Shown here one piece after another: positions 6,560-13,784 of a DNA stretch of 20,604 bases. Within the stretch, counting starts at the first letter, position 1. Each line of letters begins with the position of its first letter. The notes under the pieces were generated by a model that was not told the origin of the DNA, made no database searches, and was given only the letters and a program-made list of their open reading frames with translations. The position numbers were made by a program, and so were the translations under genes. The DNA comes from Bacillota bacterium (GTDB lineage: Bacteria > Bacillota > Clostridia > Acetivibrionales > DSM-1351), in contig JAEWSZ010000138.1 of NCBI GenBank assembly GCA_023397905.1, positions 1-20,604 of the forward strand, in the 5' to 3' direction.

Positions 6560-7168
6560 ATGAATAAAATTTTTAAGAACCCAAGGTATTTAACTTTTCT
6601 TGGCCTGATGCTGGGGCTCACGGTTATCCTGGACTCCACACCTTTAGGGGCAATCCCCTTAGGTCCTGTCAGCGCAACCATCACACACATTCCTACAATA
6701 ATCACAGGTATTATTTTAGGCCCCGTGGCCGGAATCATTTCTGGAACCTTTCTGGGACTGGTTTCACTGATCCATGCCGCCACAAGGCCGGCCTCGCTTC
6801 TGGATCCGCTTTTTATCAATCCGCTTGTATCGGTTCTTCCCAGAATGTTCATAGGCTTTGTTTCATATTATGTATTTGCGTTTTTCAGCCGGATCATCAG
6901 GGAAAGACATGTCAAACAGACTGTCAGTACATTTATAGGAGGTATGGCGGGAAGCCTGACCAATACCGGCCTGGTATTTTTAATGCTCTATCTGGTATAT
7001 GCACAGGAAGTGGCTCAAAGAATGGGTGTGGCATTTAAGGTTATTTTGATTTCGGTATTTACAACAAATGCAATTGCGGAAGCCATAGTATCGGGAATCC
7101 TGACGCTGGTCATATCTACCGCTTATTTCAGATATATTGCCGGCAGAAACGGTTCCGCAAAACTATAA
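6560..7168 (+). CDS. panT: ECF transporter S component, probable pantothenate carrier PanT
   Basis: Substrate-binding membrane subunit of an energy-coupling-factor vitamin importer. It would dock onto the shared EcfA-A'-T module, which is not encoded here. The 202-residue, roughly six-helix protein has the S-component pattern: KNPRYLTFLGLMLGLTVIL at the start, the conserved PLGPVSATITHIPTIITGII segment, GPVAGIISGTFLGLVSLIHA, and NPLVSVLPRMFIGFVSYYVF. The assignment to pantothenate rests on resemblance to the PanT subfamily and on the pantothenate kinase gene directly downstream; another vitamin is possible. I start at ATG 6560-6562 with GGAGG five bases before it; an in-frame upstream extension of 12 codons overlaps the leader hairpins and is not used. 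Spacing to the kinase is 71 bases. Confidence 0.85.
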   Translation: MNKIFKNPRYLTFLGLMLGLTVILDSTPLGAIPLGPVSATITHIPTIITGIILGPVAGIISGTFLGLVSLIHAATRPASLLDPLFINPLVSVLPRMFIGFVSYYVFAFFSRIIRERHVKQTVSTFIGGMAGSLTNTGLVFLMLYLVYAQEVAQRMGVAFKVILISVFTTNAIAEAIVSGILTLVISTAYFRYIAGRNGSAKL

Positions 7169-7239
7169 ATGCTGCGTAATTGATATTATTTATATTATGG
7201 GCAGTAATAAATTCAGTAATTAATAATAAAGAGGTTTTT

Positions 7240-8079
7240 ATGGGTAAAATTATTGGAATAGATATCGGTGGAAGTACTACAAAAATTGTTGGTTTTGATG
7301 ATAAAACTATGATAAGCCCCCTGCTGGTCCGGGCCAATGATCCTATCGCTTCGGTGTACGGCGCTTTTGGTAAATTTCTGAATACTCATTCCTTGAAGAT
7401 CGATGATATTGAAAGAATCATGATAACCGGCGTCGGCTCTTCTTTTATAAACAGCAGGCTTTTCGGGATACCCACCGGAAAAGTGGATGAATTTATGGCA
7501 ATCGGTATGGGCGGGCTTTTTCTCAGCAATCTGAAAAAAGCCATCATAGTCAGTATGGGCACAGGTACGGCGCTGGTTAAGGCCGAAAATAACACAGCCG
7601 TCCATCTTGGCGGCACAGGCGTCGGAGGAGGCACGTTATTGGGTCTGTCAAACAGAATGCTGAACGTACGCCACTTCGACGAGCTTATAGAGGCTGCCGG
7701 CGGAGGCGATCTTTCAAATGTAGACCTGACCATCGGTGATATTTCAAAAGAAGAAATGGAAACACTGCCCAGTGAAACCACCGCTTCAAACTTTGGAAAA
7801 ATAAGCGATCTGGTCACCAAGGCTGATCTGGCCATGGGGATCATAAATCTTGTCTTCCAGACCATAGGCATGATCGCGGTATTTAATACAAGAATAGATA
7901 AAATCAAGGATGTGGTTCTGACCGGAAATCTGACCAACGTCCCACAGTCGGAATATATATTCAATCAGCTTAGCAAGCTCTACGACGTGAACTTCCAGAC
8001 ACCATTGAACGCCGAGTATGCGACTGCGGTAGGCGCCGCGATCTGCTTTACCGAGAATGTGAGCTTCAAGGAAGTATAA
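7240..8079 (+). CDS. coaW: Type II pantothenate kinase
   Basis: Phosphorylates pantothenate to 4'-phosphopantothenate, the first committed step of coenzyme A synthesis, in the cytosol. The 279 residues belong to the ASKHA fold type II (CoaW/eukaryotic-like) family. The N-terminal phosphate-binding loop is GIDIGGSTTKIVGFD, a second nucleotide-binding segment is IIVSMGTGTALV, and the glycine-rich HLGGTGVGGGTLLGLS stretch is characteristic of the family. The C-terminal part contains VVLTGNLTNVPQSEYIF and ATAVGAAICF. I start at ATG 7240-7242, five bases after AAAGAGG; an upstream 20-codon extension is A/T-rich spacer. Its coupling with panT makes a compact uptake-and-trap module. The operon ends at the terminator at 8108-8160. 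Confidence 0.92.
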   Translation: MGKIIGIDIGGSTTKIVGFDDKTMISPLLVRANDPIASVYGAFGKFLNTHSLKIDDIERIMITGVGSSFINSRLFGIPTGKVDEFMAIGMGGLFLSNLKKAIIVSMGTGTALVKAENNTAVHLGGTGVGGGTLLGLSNRMLNVRHFDELIEAAGGGDLSNVDLTIGDISKEEMETLPSETTASNFGKISDLVTKADLAMGIINLVFQTIGMIAVFNTRIDKIKDVVLTGNLTNVPQSEYIFNQLSKLYDVNFQTPLNAEYATAVGAAICFTENVSFKEV

Positions 8080-8107
8080 TCAGCATAAAAAGTGTTTTAA
8101 TTCAGTC

Positions 8108-8160
8108 AAAAAGAGCAACGGCAAAATAGATAATTCAATTTTGCCGTTGCTCTTTTTTTT
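8108..8160. terminator. Strong bidirectional intrinsic terminator between coaW and nrdG
   Basis: AAGAGCAACGGCAAAAT (8111-8127) is the exact complement of ATTTTGCCGTTGCTCTT (8138-8154), with a ten-base loop. Eight T follow on the plus strand and a TTTTTGA run on the minus strand. It ends coaW from one side and nrdG (stop at 8167) from the other. Confidence 0.92.
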
Positions 8161-8166
8161 GTTACT

Positions 8167-8676
8167 CTATAACCCGGCCAATACCGGTTCGTCCGACCTT
8201 CTGGTTAAATTCAGATCGATGATGCGCTGGTTTTCGGAGCCCTTGAATTTCAGAAGCAGATTGCGCTGTTCCATGACAAAAGGTCCGTCAATCAAAAGAT
8301 CCGTGTTGTCCAGAAGCTTTTTTATGCCGTCATTGCCCGCGGACAGCTCCATAAGCTGCTCATAGGTATAGCCTGTATAAGTTATCACATTTAAGCCCGC
8401 TTTTTTCACTTCTGCGGCCAGCTCCGCAAATTCCGCCGGCTGCTCAAAGGGATCTCCTCCGCTTAAGGTTATCCCGTCCAAGAGAGAATTTTTTTTAATT
8501 CCGGATAAAATTTCATCGATATCCTTCAATTCACCGCCGTCAAAGGAATGGGTATGGGGATTGTGGCAGCCCTTGCACCTGTGCTTGCAGCCCTGGGCGA
8601 AAACCACCATTCTTATGCCCGGTCCGTCAACAATGGACTCATTTATGATACCCGCAATTCTGACCTTTACACCCAT
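8167..8676 (-). CDS. nrdG: Anaerobic ribonucleotide reductase activating protein (radical SAM)
   Basis: Radical SAM enzyme that uses a [4Fe-4S] cluster and S-adenosylmethionine to generate the glycyl radical on NrdD. The 169 residues are normal for NrdG. The cluster ligands are the CX3CX2C motif C30, C34, C37 (GCKHRCKGCHNP), followed by the SAM-binding GGDPFEQPAE (in TLSGGDPFEQP) and DLLIDGPFV near the C-terminus. I start at ATG 8674-8676, seven bases after AGGAGG; the open frame runs seven codons further upstream across that site. It is separated from nrdD by a terminator and a tandem repeat array, so it probably has its own promoter or depends on read-through. It ends at the shared terminator at 8108-8160. 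Confidence 0.96.
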   Translation of the reverse strand: MGVKVRIAGIINESIVDGPGIRMVVFAQGCKHRCKGCHNPHTHSFDGGELKDIDEILSGIKKNSLLDGITLSGGDPFEQPAEFAELAAEVKKAGLNVITYTGYTYEQLMELSAGNDGIKKLLDNTDLLIDGPFVMEQRNLLLKFKGSENQRIIDLNLTRRSDEPVLAGL

Positions 8677-8760
8677 CCGCAAACCTCCTATCTGCATAAC
8701 TACGCTAAAGCCATCAATATACTGCGATACGGCACTAAAACTATAGCAGCACTTGGTTGA

Positions 8761-8948
8761 ATAGCATCGAATACTTTAATAACAGCATTGAATACTGTAA
8801 TACAGAACCAATACTTAACTATGGCACTATATATTCGAATACTTTAATATAACACTAATACTCTACAGCATAATACTCTAATATAGCACTAATACTCTAA
8901 TATAGCACTAATACTCTACTACAGCACTAATACTCTACTACAGCACTA
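8761..8948. repeat. 19-bp tandem repeat array between nrdD and nrdG
   Basis: The unit AGCACTAATACTCTAATAT repeats with exact 19-base period at 8885, 8904 and 8923, with a partial unit at 8942 running into the nrdD terminator. The second and third units end CTACTAC instead of CTAATAT. Toward nrdG the units become shorter or diverge (starts near 8867, 8852, 8824, 8802, 8782 and 8761), still showing GCAxxxAATACTxTAAT. Traces continue nearly to the nrdG ribosome site. All frames contain stops, so it is not coding. The 8677-9001 stretch holds only this array and the terminator at 8950-8991. Confidence 0.8.
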
Positions 8949-8949
8949 A

Positions 8950-8991
8950 AAAAACTGAATAATGATGCAATCGCATCATTATTCAGTTTTT
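8950..8991. terminator. Intrinsic terminator of nrdD (bidirectional form)
   Basis: AAAAACTGAATAATGATGC (8950-8968) and GCATCATTATTCAGTTTTT (8973-8991) are perfect complements with the loop AATC. It begins ten bases after the nrdD stop. On the minus strand the stem ends in a run of T that continues into TTTAGTGC. It should uncouple most nrdD transcription from nrdG. Confidence 0.9.
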
Positions 8992-9001
8992 GCCCCAGAC
9001 T

Positions 9002-11311
9002 TTACATGTGTTTTACTCTGTCACGCACCTCGGCCTGCTTGGCGTCGTTAAAGCGCTCCAGCGTTCCCACCAGATAACCTGTGATACGCCTGATCCGCTC
9101 GAAATGCCTGTCCCCTTCTTCTCTGCCGCATCTCGGGCAGGTATCTCCTATGATCCCGGTATAGCCGCAGACAGGATCCCGGTCTACGGGATGGTTGACA
9201 GAACCGTAACCGATTCCAGACTCTTTCATCGCCCTTATTATTTTTTCAAAGGCGTCCAGATTGTTGAGCGGGTCTCCGTCAACCTCCACATAGGTTATGT
9301 GGCCCGCATTTGTCATTTCATGATAAGGGGCTTCTATATTTATCTTGTCTATGGCGTTTATCTGGTGGTAGACCGGAACATGGAAGCTGTTGGTGTAATA
9401 TTCCCTGTCGGTCACCCCTTCAATTTCACCGAAAAGCTTTTTATCGTATTTTACAAAACGACCGGAAGTGCCTTCTGCCGGAGTGGCGATCAAGGTAAAG
9501 TTCAAATTGTATTTTTTGCTGGCTTCATCCATCCTTTTTCTCATATAGCCTATGATTTCAAGTCCCAGGTTCTGGGCCTGCTCCGACTCACCGTGATGCT
9601 TTCCTATAAGGGATTTCAGGCATTCGGCCAGACCTATGAAGCCCATGGTCAGTGTGCCGTGCTTCAATACTTCTCCCACTTCATCATTCCAGTCCAGCTT
9701 CTCCGAGTCAATCCAGACTCCCTGGCCCATCAGGAAAGGATAATTCTTGACCTTTTTCTTAGCCTGAATCAAAAATCTTTCATATAACTGATCTATGACC
9801 AGATCAATTTTCTTATCCAATTCTTCAAAGAATATATTTAAATTTTTATTACTTCTCAATGCGATTCTCGGAAGATTTACAGTGGTGAAGCTCAAATTCC
9901 CGCGTCCGAAAATAGTCTCTCTGGAAGGATCGTAGGTGTTGCCTATAACTCTTGTGCGGCAGCCCATATACGCTATTTCTGTATCAGGATTGCCCTCTTT
10001 GTAATATTTCAGATTATAGGGCGCGTCTATGAAAGAGAAATTTGGGAACAGTCTCTTTGCGCTGACGCGGCAGGCAAGCTTGAACAGATCATAGTTCGTA
10101 TCCCCCTGCTTATAGTTGACGCCGTCCTTTACCTTGAAAATGTGTATGGGAAAAATAGGCGTCTCACCGTTGCCAAGCCCCGCTTCAGTGGCCAGCAAAA
10201 GATTTTTAACAACCAGCCTGCCCTCCGGAGAGGTATCGGTCCCATAGTTTATGGAACTGAAAGGAGTCTGAGCGCCGGCACGGCTGTGCATGGTATTCAG
10301 ATTGTGCACAAAAGCCTCCATGGCCTGGAAGGTAATCCTGTCGGTTTCGGCTTCGCTCTTCTTGACTGCAAAGGCCTGGGCCCTATCCAGGAGTTCCTCA
10401 TCCGCAACATATTCCAGCAGGTATTTTTTTTCCGCCTTGATATATGGGTCCATTCTATTTAATAGAGGATTGAGATTGTGTTCTTTTGAAACCAGCTCGC
10501 AAATGGAATTTATTTCTTCTCCCAGATCCTTGTCCAGAAGTAACTCCAGGGATTTGCGGAGATTTTGCCTGTAGCCCTTTTCAAAGGTCTTTGCCACACC
10601 GAGAGCCATTCCGTAATCAAAATTCGGAATGCTCTGCCCTCCGTGCTGATCATTCTGGTTTGACTGAATGGCTATGCAGGCAAGAGCGGAATAGCTGGTT
10701 ATGTCATTGGGTTCCCTGAGATAACCATGTCCTGTGCTGAAGCCGTCTCTGAACAGCTTTACTATATCTATCTGGCAGCAGGTAGTTGTCAGGGTTAAAA
10801 AGTCGAGATCATGAATATGTATATCGGCTTCGTTGTGGGCTTTGGCATGCTCAGGCTTTAAAACATACATTTCGTAAAACTGTTTTGCCCCTTCAGACCC
10901 GTACTTAAGCATGGTGCCCATAGCCGTATCACTGTCTATATTTGCGTTTTCACGTTTTAAATCGTTGTCTTTGGCATCCTTGAAGGTCAGCTCCTCGAAA
11001 ACCTTCATCAGACGGGTGTTCATCTCACGGACCTTAGTTCTTTCAGCTCTGTACAGGATAAATTCCTTAGCGGTTCTGGCATGGCCGGTCTCTATAAGCA
11101 CAGTTTCAACCGCATCCTGGATTTCTTCCACATCCGGAACTCTTTTATCCATGGATTCTTCAATGAAATTCACCACTTTTTCAGCCAGCATCATGGCCGT
11201 ATTGTAATCTTTTCCGCCTGTGGCGCTGGCCGCTTTGAACACCGCGTTAGCGATCTTTTCAATGTTAAAAGGCACTTCTCTTCCATCGCGCTTTCTGATC
11301 TTGGTTATCAT
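9002..11311 (-). CDS. nrdD: Anaerobic (class III) ribonucleoside-triphosphate reductase
   Basis: Oxygen-sensitive glycyl radical enzyme that reduces ribonucleoside triphosphates to deoxyribonucleotides during anaerobic growth. At 769 residues it is full length. Residues 1-95 form an ATP-cone (ITKIRKRDGREVPFNIEKI), the allosteric activity site. The catalytic barrel includes DIHIHDLDFLTLTTTCCQID and GGQSIPNFDYGMA. Near the C-terminus is the zinc-binding region (C715, C725, C728; a fourth cysteine is not obvious, H at NHPVDRDPVC may substitute), and then the glycyl radical loop RRITGYLVGT with G745 as the likely radical site. GGAGGGGTGG lies 10-15 bases before the ATG. Regulation by NrdR is strongly suggested by two boxes over its promoter. 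nrdG is the next gene downstream. Confidence 0.97.
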   Translation of the reverse strand: MITKIRKRDGREVPFNIEKIANAVFKAASATGGKDYNTAMMLAEKVVNFIEESMDKRVPDVEEIQDAVETVLIETGHARTAKEFILYRAERTKVREMNTRLMKVFEELTFKDAKDNDLKRENANIDSDTAMGTMLKYGSEGAKQFYEMYVLKPEHAKAHNEADIHIHDLDFLTLTTTCCQIDIVKLFRDGFSTGHGYLREPNDITSYSALACIAIQSNQNDQHGGQSIPNFDYGMALGVAKTFEKGYRQNLRKSLELLLDKDLGEEINSICELVSKEHNLNPLLNRMDPYIKAEKKYLLEYVADEELLDRAQAFAVKKSEAETDRITFQAMEAFVHNLNTMHSRAGAQTPFSSINYGTDTSPEGRLVVKNLLLATEAGLGNGETPIFPIHIFKVKDGVNYKQGDTNYDLFKLACRVSAKRLFPNFSFIDAPYNLKYYKEGNPDTEIAYMGCRTRVIGNTYDPSRETIFGRGNLSFTTVNLPRIALRSNKNLNIFFEELDKKIDLVIDQLYERFLIQAKKKVKNYPFLMGQGVWIDSEKLDWNDEVGEVLKHGTLTMGFIGLAECLKSLIGKHHGESEQAQNLGLEIIGYMRKRMDEASKKYNLNFTLIATPAEGTSGRFVKYDKKLFGEIEGVTDREYYTNSFHVPVYHQINAIDKINIEAPYHEMTNAGHITYVEVDGDPLNNLDAFEKIIRAMKESGIGYGSVNHPVDRDPVCGYTGIIGDTCPRCGREEGDRHFERIRRITGYLVGTLERFNDAKQAEVRDRVKHM

Positions 11312-11372
11312 TTGTAACTTGCCACCCCTCCAATAAAATTACATAGCATTTCATCATAAAAGCAAAATAATT

Positions 11373-11391
11373 GAGCAGACTGCAACTGCTC
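11373..11391 (-). promoter_or_regulatory. Hairpin in the nrdD leader, attenuator-like
   Basis: On the minus strand GAGCAG pairs with CTGCTC around a seven-base loop and is followed by AATTATTTTGCTTTTATG, a T-rich run. It lies about 45 bases into the predicted 120-base nrdD leader and about 60 bases before the start codon. A short six-pair stem makes it only a weak candidate for attenuation. Confidence 0.35.
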
Positions 11392-11421
11392 ATCGTTGAA
11401 CATATCCTGTTCATCTCTATC

Positions 11422-11470
11422 ATTCAATATATTGTGTAATAATATTATCACCATCAATATATAGTGTCAA
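11422..11470 (-). promoter_or_regulatory. nrdD promoter overlapped by two NrdR boxes
   Basis: On the minus strand TTGACA (11465-11470) and TAATAT (11442-11447) are 17 bases apart. Two 16-base matches to the NrdR box (consensus ACACWATATATWGTGT) lie on it. ACACTATATATTGATG (11452-11467) overlaps the -35; ACACAATATATTGAAT (11422-11437) covers the transcription start. Their centres are 30 bases apart, about three helical turns, the usual tandem arrangement for this repressor. In the rest of the 11312-11719 gene-free stretch I see only the leader hairpin and A/T-rich DNA. Confidence 0.85.
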
Positions 11471-11719
11471 CGTTCAATTATTTCTGTCTTTTCGGAAAAA
11501 GAAAGGTTATTTTTGGATTTTTCTCTATTTTTCTTTATAAACTATAATTTTTTGATGATTTTCAAATATCATAGGACCTTTTGAGAGGAATATTCAATTT
11601 AATCTGGGAAAAATTCTACCGGATATTAAAAAGAAATAATCAAAAAATAAAGTAAGGACAGCCTCTAAAACGGGCACTGTACCTGAATTACCATTTTTAA
11701 GGAAAGGTCGTGACGGTTA

Positions 11720-11896
11720 ATGCAATTCAGATCTCATAACAACCGCAGTATCGAGTGCAGTATTTACAACTGCGCCAATCACAGTAAAAATGACAATTTC
11801 TGCGCACTGAACAAGATTCAGGTAGGTACTCACGAATCGGAACCTAAAGAAATAGAGTGCACAGATTGCCAGTCATATGAAAGAAAGCCGGAATAA
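11720..11896 (+). CDS. DUF1540 cysteine-rich mini-protein
   Basis: 58-residue protein, MQFRSHNNRSIECSIYNCAN and on, with cysteines at 13, 18, 28, 47 and 50. The spacing C-x4-C-x9-C-A, then I-x-V and E-C-x2-C fits the DUF1540 domain, a short, presumably metal-binding module common in Clostridia and of unknown role. AAGGAAAGG lies about 12 bases before the ATG, and a stem-loop with T-rich tail follows the stop (11909-11948). It is the only plus-strand gene between nrdD and the sugar operon and appears monocistronic. No -35/-10 pair stands out. The ATG is inside a short GAATTACC...GGTTAATGC stretch of partial dyad symmetry. Confidence 0.82.
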   Translation: MQFRSHNNRSIECSIYNCANHSKNDNFCALNKIQVGTHESEPKEIECTDCQSYERKPE

Positions 11897-11908
11897 CTTC
11901 CATGGCAG

Positions 11909-11948
11909 GGGGCCGTTGCAAAATTGAATTAATTTTTGCAGCGGCTCC
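11909..11948 (+). terminator. Intrinsic terminator of the DUF1540 gene
   Basis: GGGGCCGTTGCAAAA (11909-11923) pairs with TTTTGCAGCGGCTCC (11934-11948), 15 pairs including two G-U, with a ten-base A/T loop. TTCTTT follows on the plus strand. It begins 12 bases after the DUF1540 stop codon. Confidence 0.8.
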
Positions 11949-12011
11949 TTCTTTGCTGTCTGCAAAATGTAAAATGCGGCTTCCGAAGGGCCCTCAAGCG
12001 CTCATTGCTTA

Positions 12012-12059
12012 ATCAAACAAGGGACAGTGCCGGAGTACGGCACATGCCCCTTGTTTGAT
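12012..12059. terminator. Long hairpin after the sugar operon
   Basis: ATCAAACAAGGG (12012-12023) pairs with CCCTTGTTTGAT (12048-12059), and inside it GTGCCG (12027-12032) pairs with CGGCAC (12038-12043). That makes 18 base pairs with one internal loop, 13 bases past the binding-protein stop codon. No T run follows on the minus strand, so it may act more as a 3'-end stabiliser or processing site than as a classical terminator. Confidence 0.7.
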
Positions 12060-12072
12060 GACATATAATGGA

Positions 12073-13659
12073 TTATTTTTTTGCATCCAGGAAAGCTTTT
12101 ACCTGGTTGTTGGCTTCTGCTACAACTTTATCGATTCCATTGGCCTTCAATTTGCTGATAAATTCCGGCAAATAAGTTGAAGGATCAACCGCTCCCGCGT
12201 TCATAGCATCGGCATATTGTTTTGAAACATTTGCAAGCGCCGCCATTTCATTCTTTACAGGTTCCTGGTCAAATGACCATCCAAGCAGCGGTACAGGTTT
12301 TGCAGATTCGTTGAACTTATCAAACAACTCCCATAGGTTTGCCGGTTCATCAGTTGTAACAGGAAGATTGGAAAGTTTTCCCATACCTGCTCTCCAGGGG
12401 GTATATTCTTTTCTCTTATCCTGGTTGAATTTAATACGTCCGTCACTTTCAGTAGTGTAGTGAACACCTTCAATTCCGTACTCAAGCAATGTGAACAGCT
12501 TAGGATCTGTATTTACAAGATTCAGAAGCATAAGTGCACGTTCTGGGTTTGCCGATGAGGTAGAAATTGCCTGCATTGCACCACGGGCAGATGTGGATGA
12601 AATAATACCTGACTGGACAGGCTTATATACTACATCTATTTTACGTGCCGGACCAGTTACAAATTCATATCCTGGTGAATAGCTCTGCGTACCCACTACA
12701 TATCTTCCTGAATTCTGAGCTGCCACACCGCAGGTTGAGGCAGTCTGGGCATATGCCATTTCAGGATTTATATAGCCCTTCTGATAATATTCACGTACTT
12801 TTTCAGCATATTTCTTATAGCCTTCTCTTTCATATCTGCACACAATTTCAGTTCCTGATTTGCTGGGATCTACAGGGTCAAACTCGTATGAAAGTAAACC
12901 AACGGCGTCAACGTAATCGTTGCTGTTGACAAATCTTTCGATAACCGCCGGCTCAAGATTTAAAGGATAAAATTCCTTGCCTTCTCCCTGCTTTATTTTC
13001 TCAAATATAGGGCCGAAATCATAGAAATCCTTTATATCATCAGGTGTATAACCATATTTTTTAAGTATTGTACCATTTATATCCCAGGTGTACTGTTGAG
13101 CTATTTCCTTTTCTGTAGGTATAGCGTAAATACCCATGCCGTCAGCACCTTCAGTCATTGCTCCGTCTGCGAGCACAGGATTGATTTTTTCAAATAATTG
13201 AGGAGCATATTTCTCAAGAAGGTTGTTATCCGGGTTGTCAAGACGTAAGTATGAACCTTTTTTTGCACCGGCAGCGTATTCATTATTTGGGCTCCAGGAA
13301 CTTGTAAAATAAATGTCGGTGGTATCTCCGCCGTTAATGGCAAGCTGCACTCTGTCGTCAAAATCCTGCCATGTGCACCATATCATTTCCAGCTTGGCAT
13401 TGATTTTATCCTTCAGATATGCGTTGACCTGTTCCATGACATCTTTGTCATTGGTGACCTGATTTCCCTCATACATCCATTTCAAAGTAACTTCTTTGGA
13501 AATGTCAGGTGTGGAAGCATTACTTTCAGCCGTGCTACCGCCTTCTTTGCCGGAGCTGCCAGCCGTACCGTCCGAAGCTTTACCGCAAGCGACCATCAAA
13601 GTAACCGACATGCAAACAGCTAAGGTAAGTGCAACTATTCTTTTAATTTTTCCTTTCAT
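12073..13659 (-). CDS. Lipoprotein sugar-binding protein of an ABC importer (LplA-like)
   Basis: Extracellular solute-binding protein that captures an oligosaccharide and hands it to the two permeases encoded upstream. At 528 residues it belongs to the large LplA-like group. A lipoprotein signal peptide is clear: KGKIKR, a hydrophobic core, and the lipobox LMVAC with C25 as the lipid-anchored residue. A Gly/Ser-rich linker (GTAGSSGKEGGSTAES) follows. The C-terminal region (SFDQEPVKNEMAALANVSKQ to the end) resembles the DUF3502 domain found in this group. The ATG follows GGAGGAG at six bases. It is last in the operon, 125 bases after the permease, as often seen for highly expressed binding proteins when a stem-loop lies before them. 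Substrate is unknown; a plant-derived oligosaccharide is inferred from the GH9 neighbour. Confidence 0.92.
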   Translation of the reverse strand: MKGKIKRIVALTLAVCMSVTLMVACGKASDGTAGSSGKEGGSTAESNASTPDISKEVTLKWMYEGNQVTNDKDVMEQVNAYLKDKINAKLEMIWCTWQDFDDRVQLAINGGDTTDIYFTSSWSPNNEYAAGAKKGSYLRLDNPDNNLLEKYAPQLFEKINPVLADGAMTEGADGMGIYAIPTEKEIAQQYTWDINGTILKKYGYTPDDIKDFYDFGPIFEKIKQGEGKEFYPLNLEPAVIERFVNSNDYVDAVGLLSYEFDPVDPSKSGTEIVCRYEREGYKKYAEKVREYYQKGYINPEMAYAQTASTCGVAAQNSGRYVVGTQSYSPGYEFVTGPARKIDVVYKPVQSGIISSTSARGAMQAISTSSANPERALMLLNLVNTDPKLFTLLEYGIEGVHYTTESDGRIKFNQDKRKEYTPWRAGMGKLSNLPVTTDEPANLWELFDKFNESAKPVPLLGWSFDQEPVKNEMAALANVSKQYADAMNAGAVDPSTYLPEFISKLKANGIDKVVAEANNQVKAFLDAKK

Positions 13660-13722
13660 TTTTTACTCCTCCATTTTGTATTTTTGTGACGTCGACCACA
13701 AATTATTTGGATTATATGTAAT

Positions 13723-13747
13723 GGAACCGCCGGATTCAGCAGGTTCC
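13723..13747 (-). promoter_or_regulatory. Stem-loop in the permease-binding protein spacer
   Basis: GGAACC (13723-13728) pairs with GGTTCC (13742-13747). It lies in the 125-base gap between the last permease gene and the binding-protein gene. Such hairpins can protect a downstream mRNA segment and raise the binding-protein level; here the stem is short, so this is a suggestion. Nearby TTGTGACGTCGACCACAA is a loose dyad. Confidence 0.3.
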
Positions 13748-13784
13748 TAAACCAAACCAAAACTCAGTGTACAATTTATTGAAA

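Noticed and set aside
7168..7190. Fifth copy of the dispersed repeat (GCGTAATTGATATT after panT)
   Set aside because: Only about eight bases match and no opposite arm is found.
8761..8948. CRISPR array
   Set aside because: Units are 19 bases in direct contact with no unique spacers, the sequence is A/T-rich and decays gradually, and no cas gene is present.
11640..12060. Remnant of an insertion sequence around the DUF1540 gene
   Set aside because: Flanking hairpins are explained as terminators, there is no transposase fragment or matching terminal repeat pair, and the partial ACAGTGCC/GGCACTGT similarity between 11672-11681 and 12024-12031 is too short.
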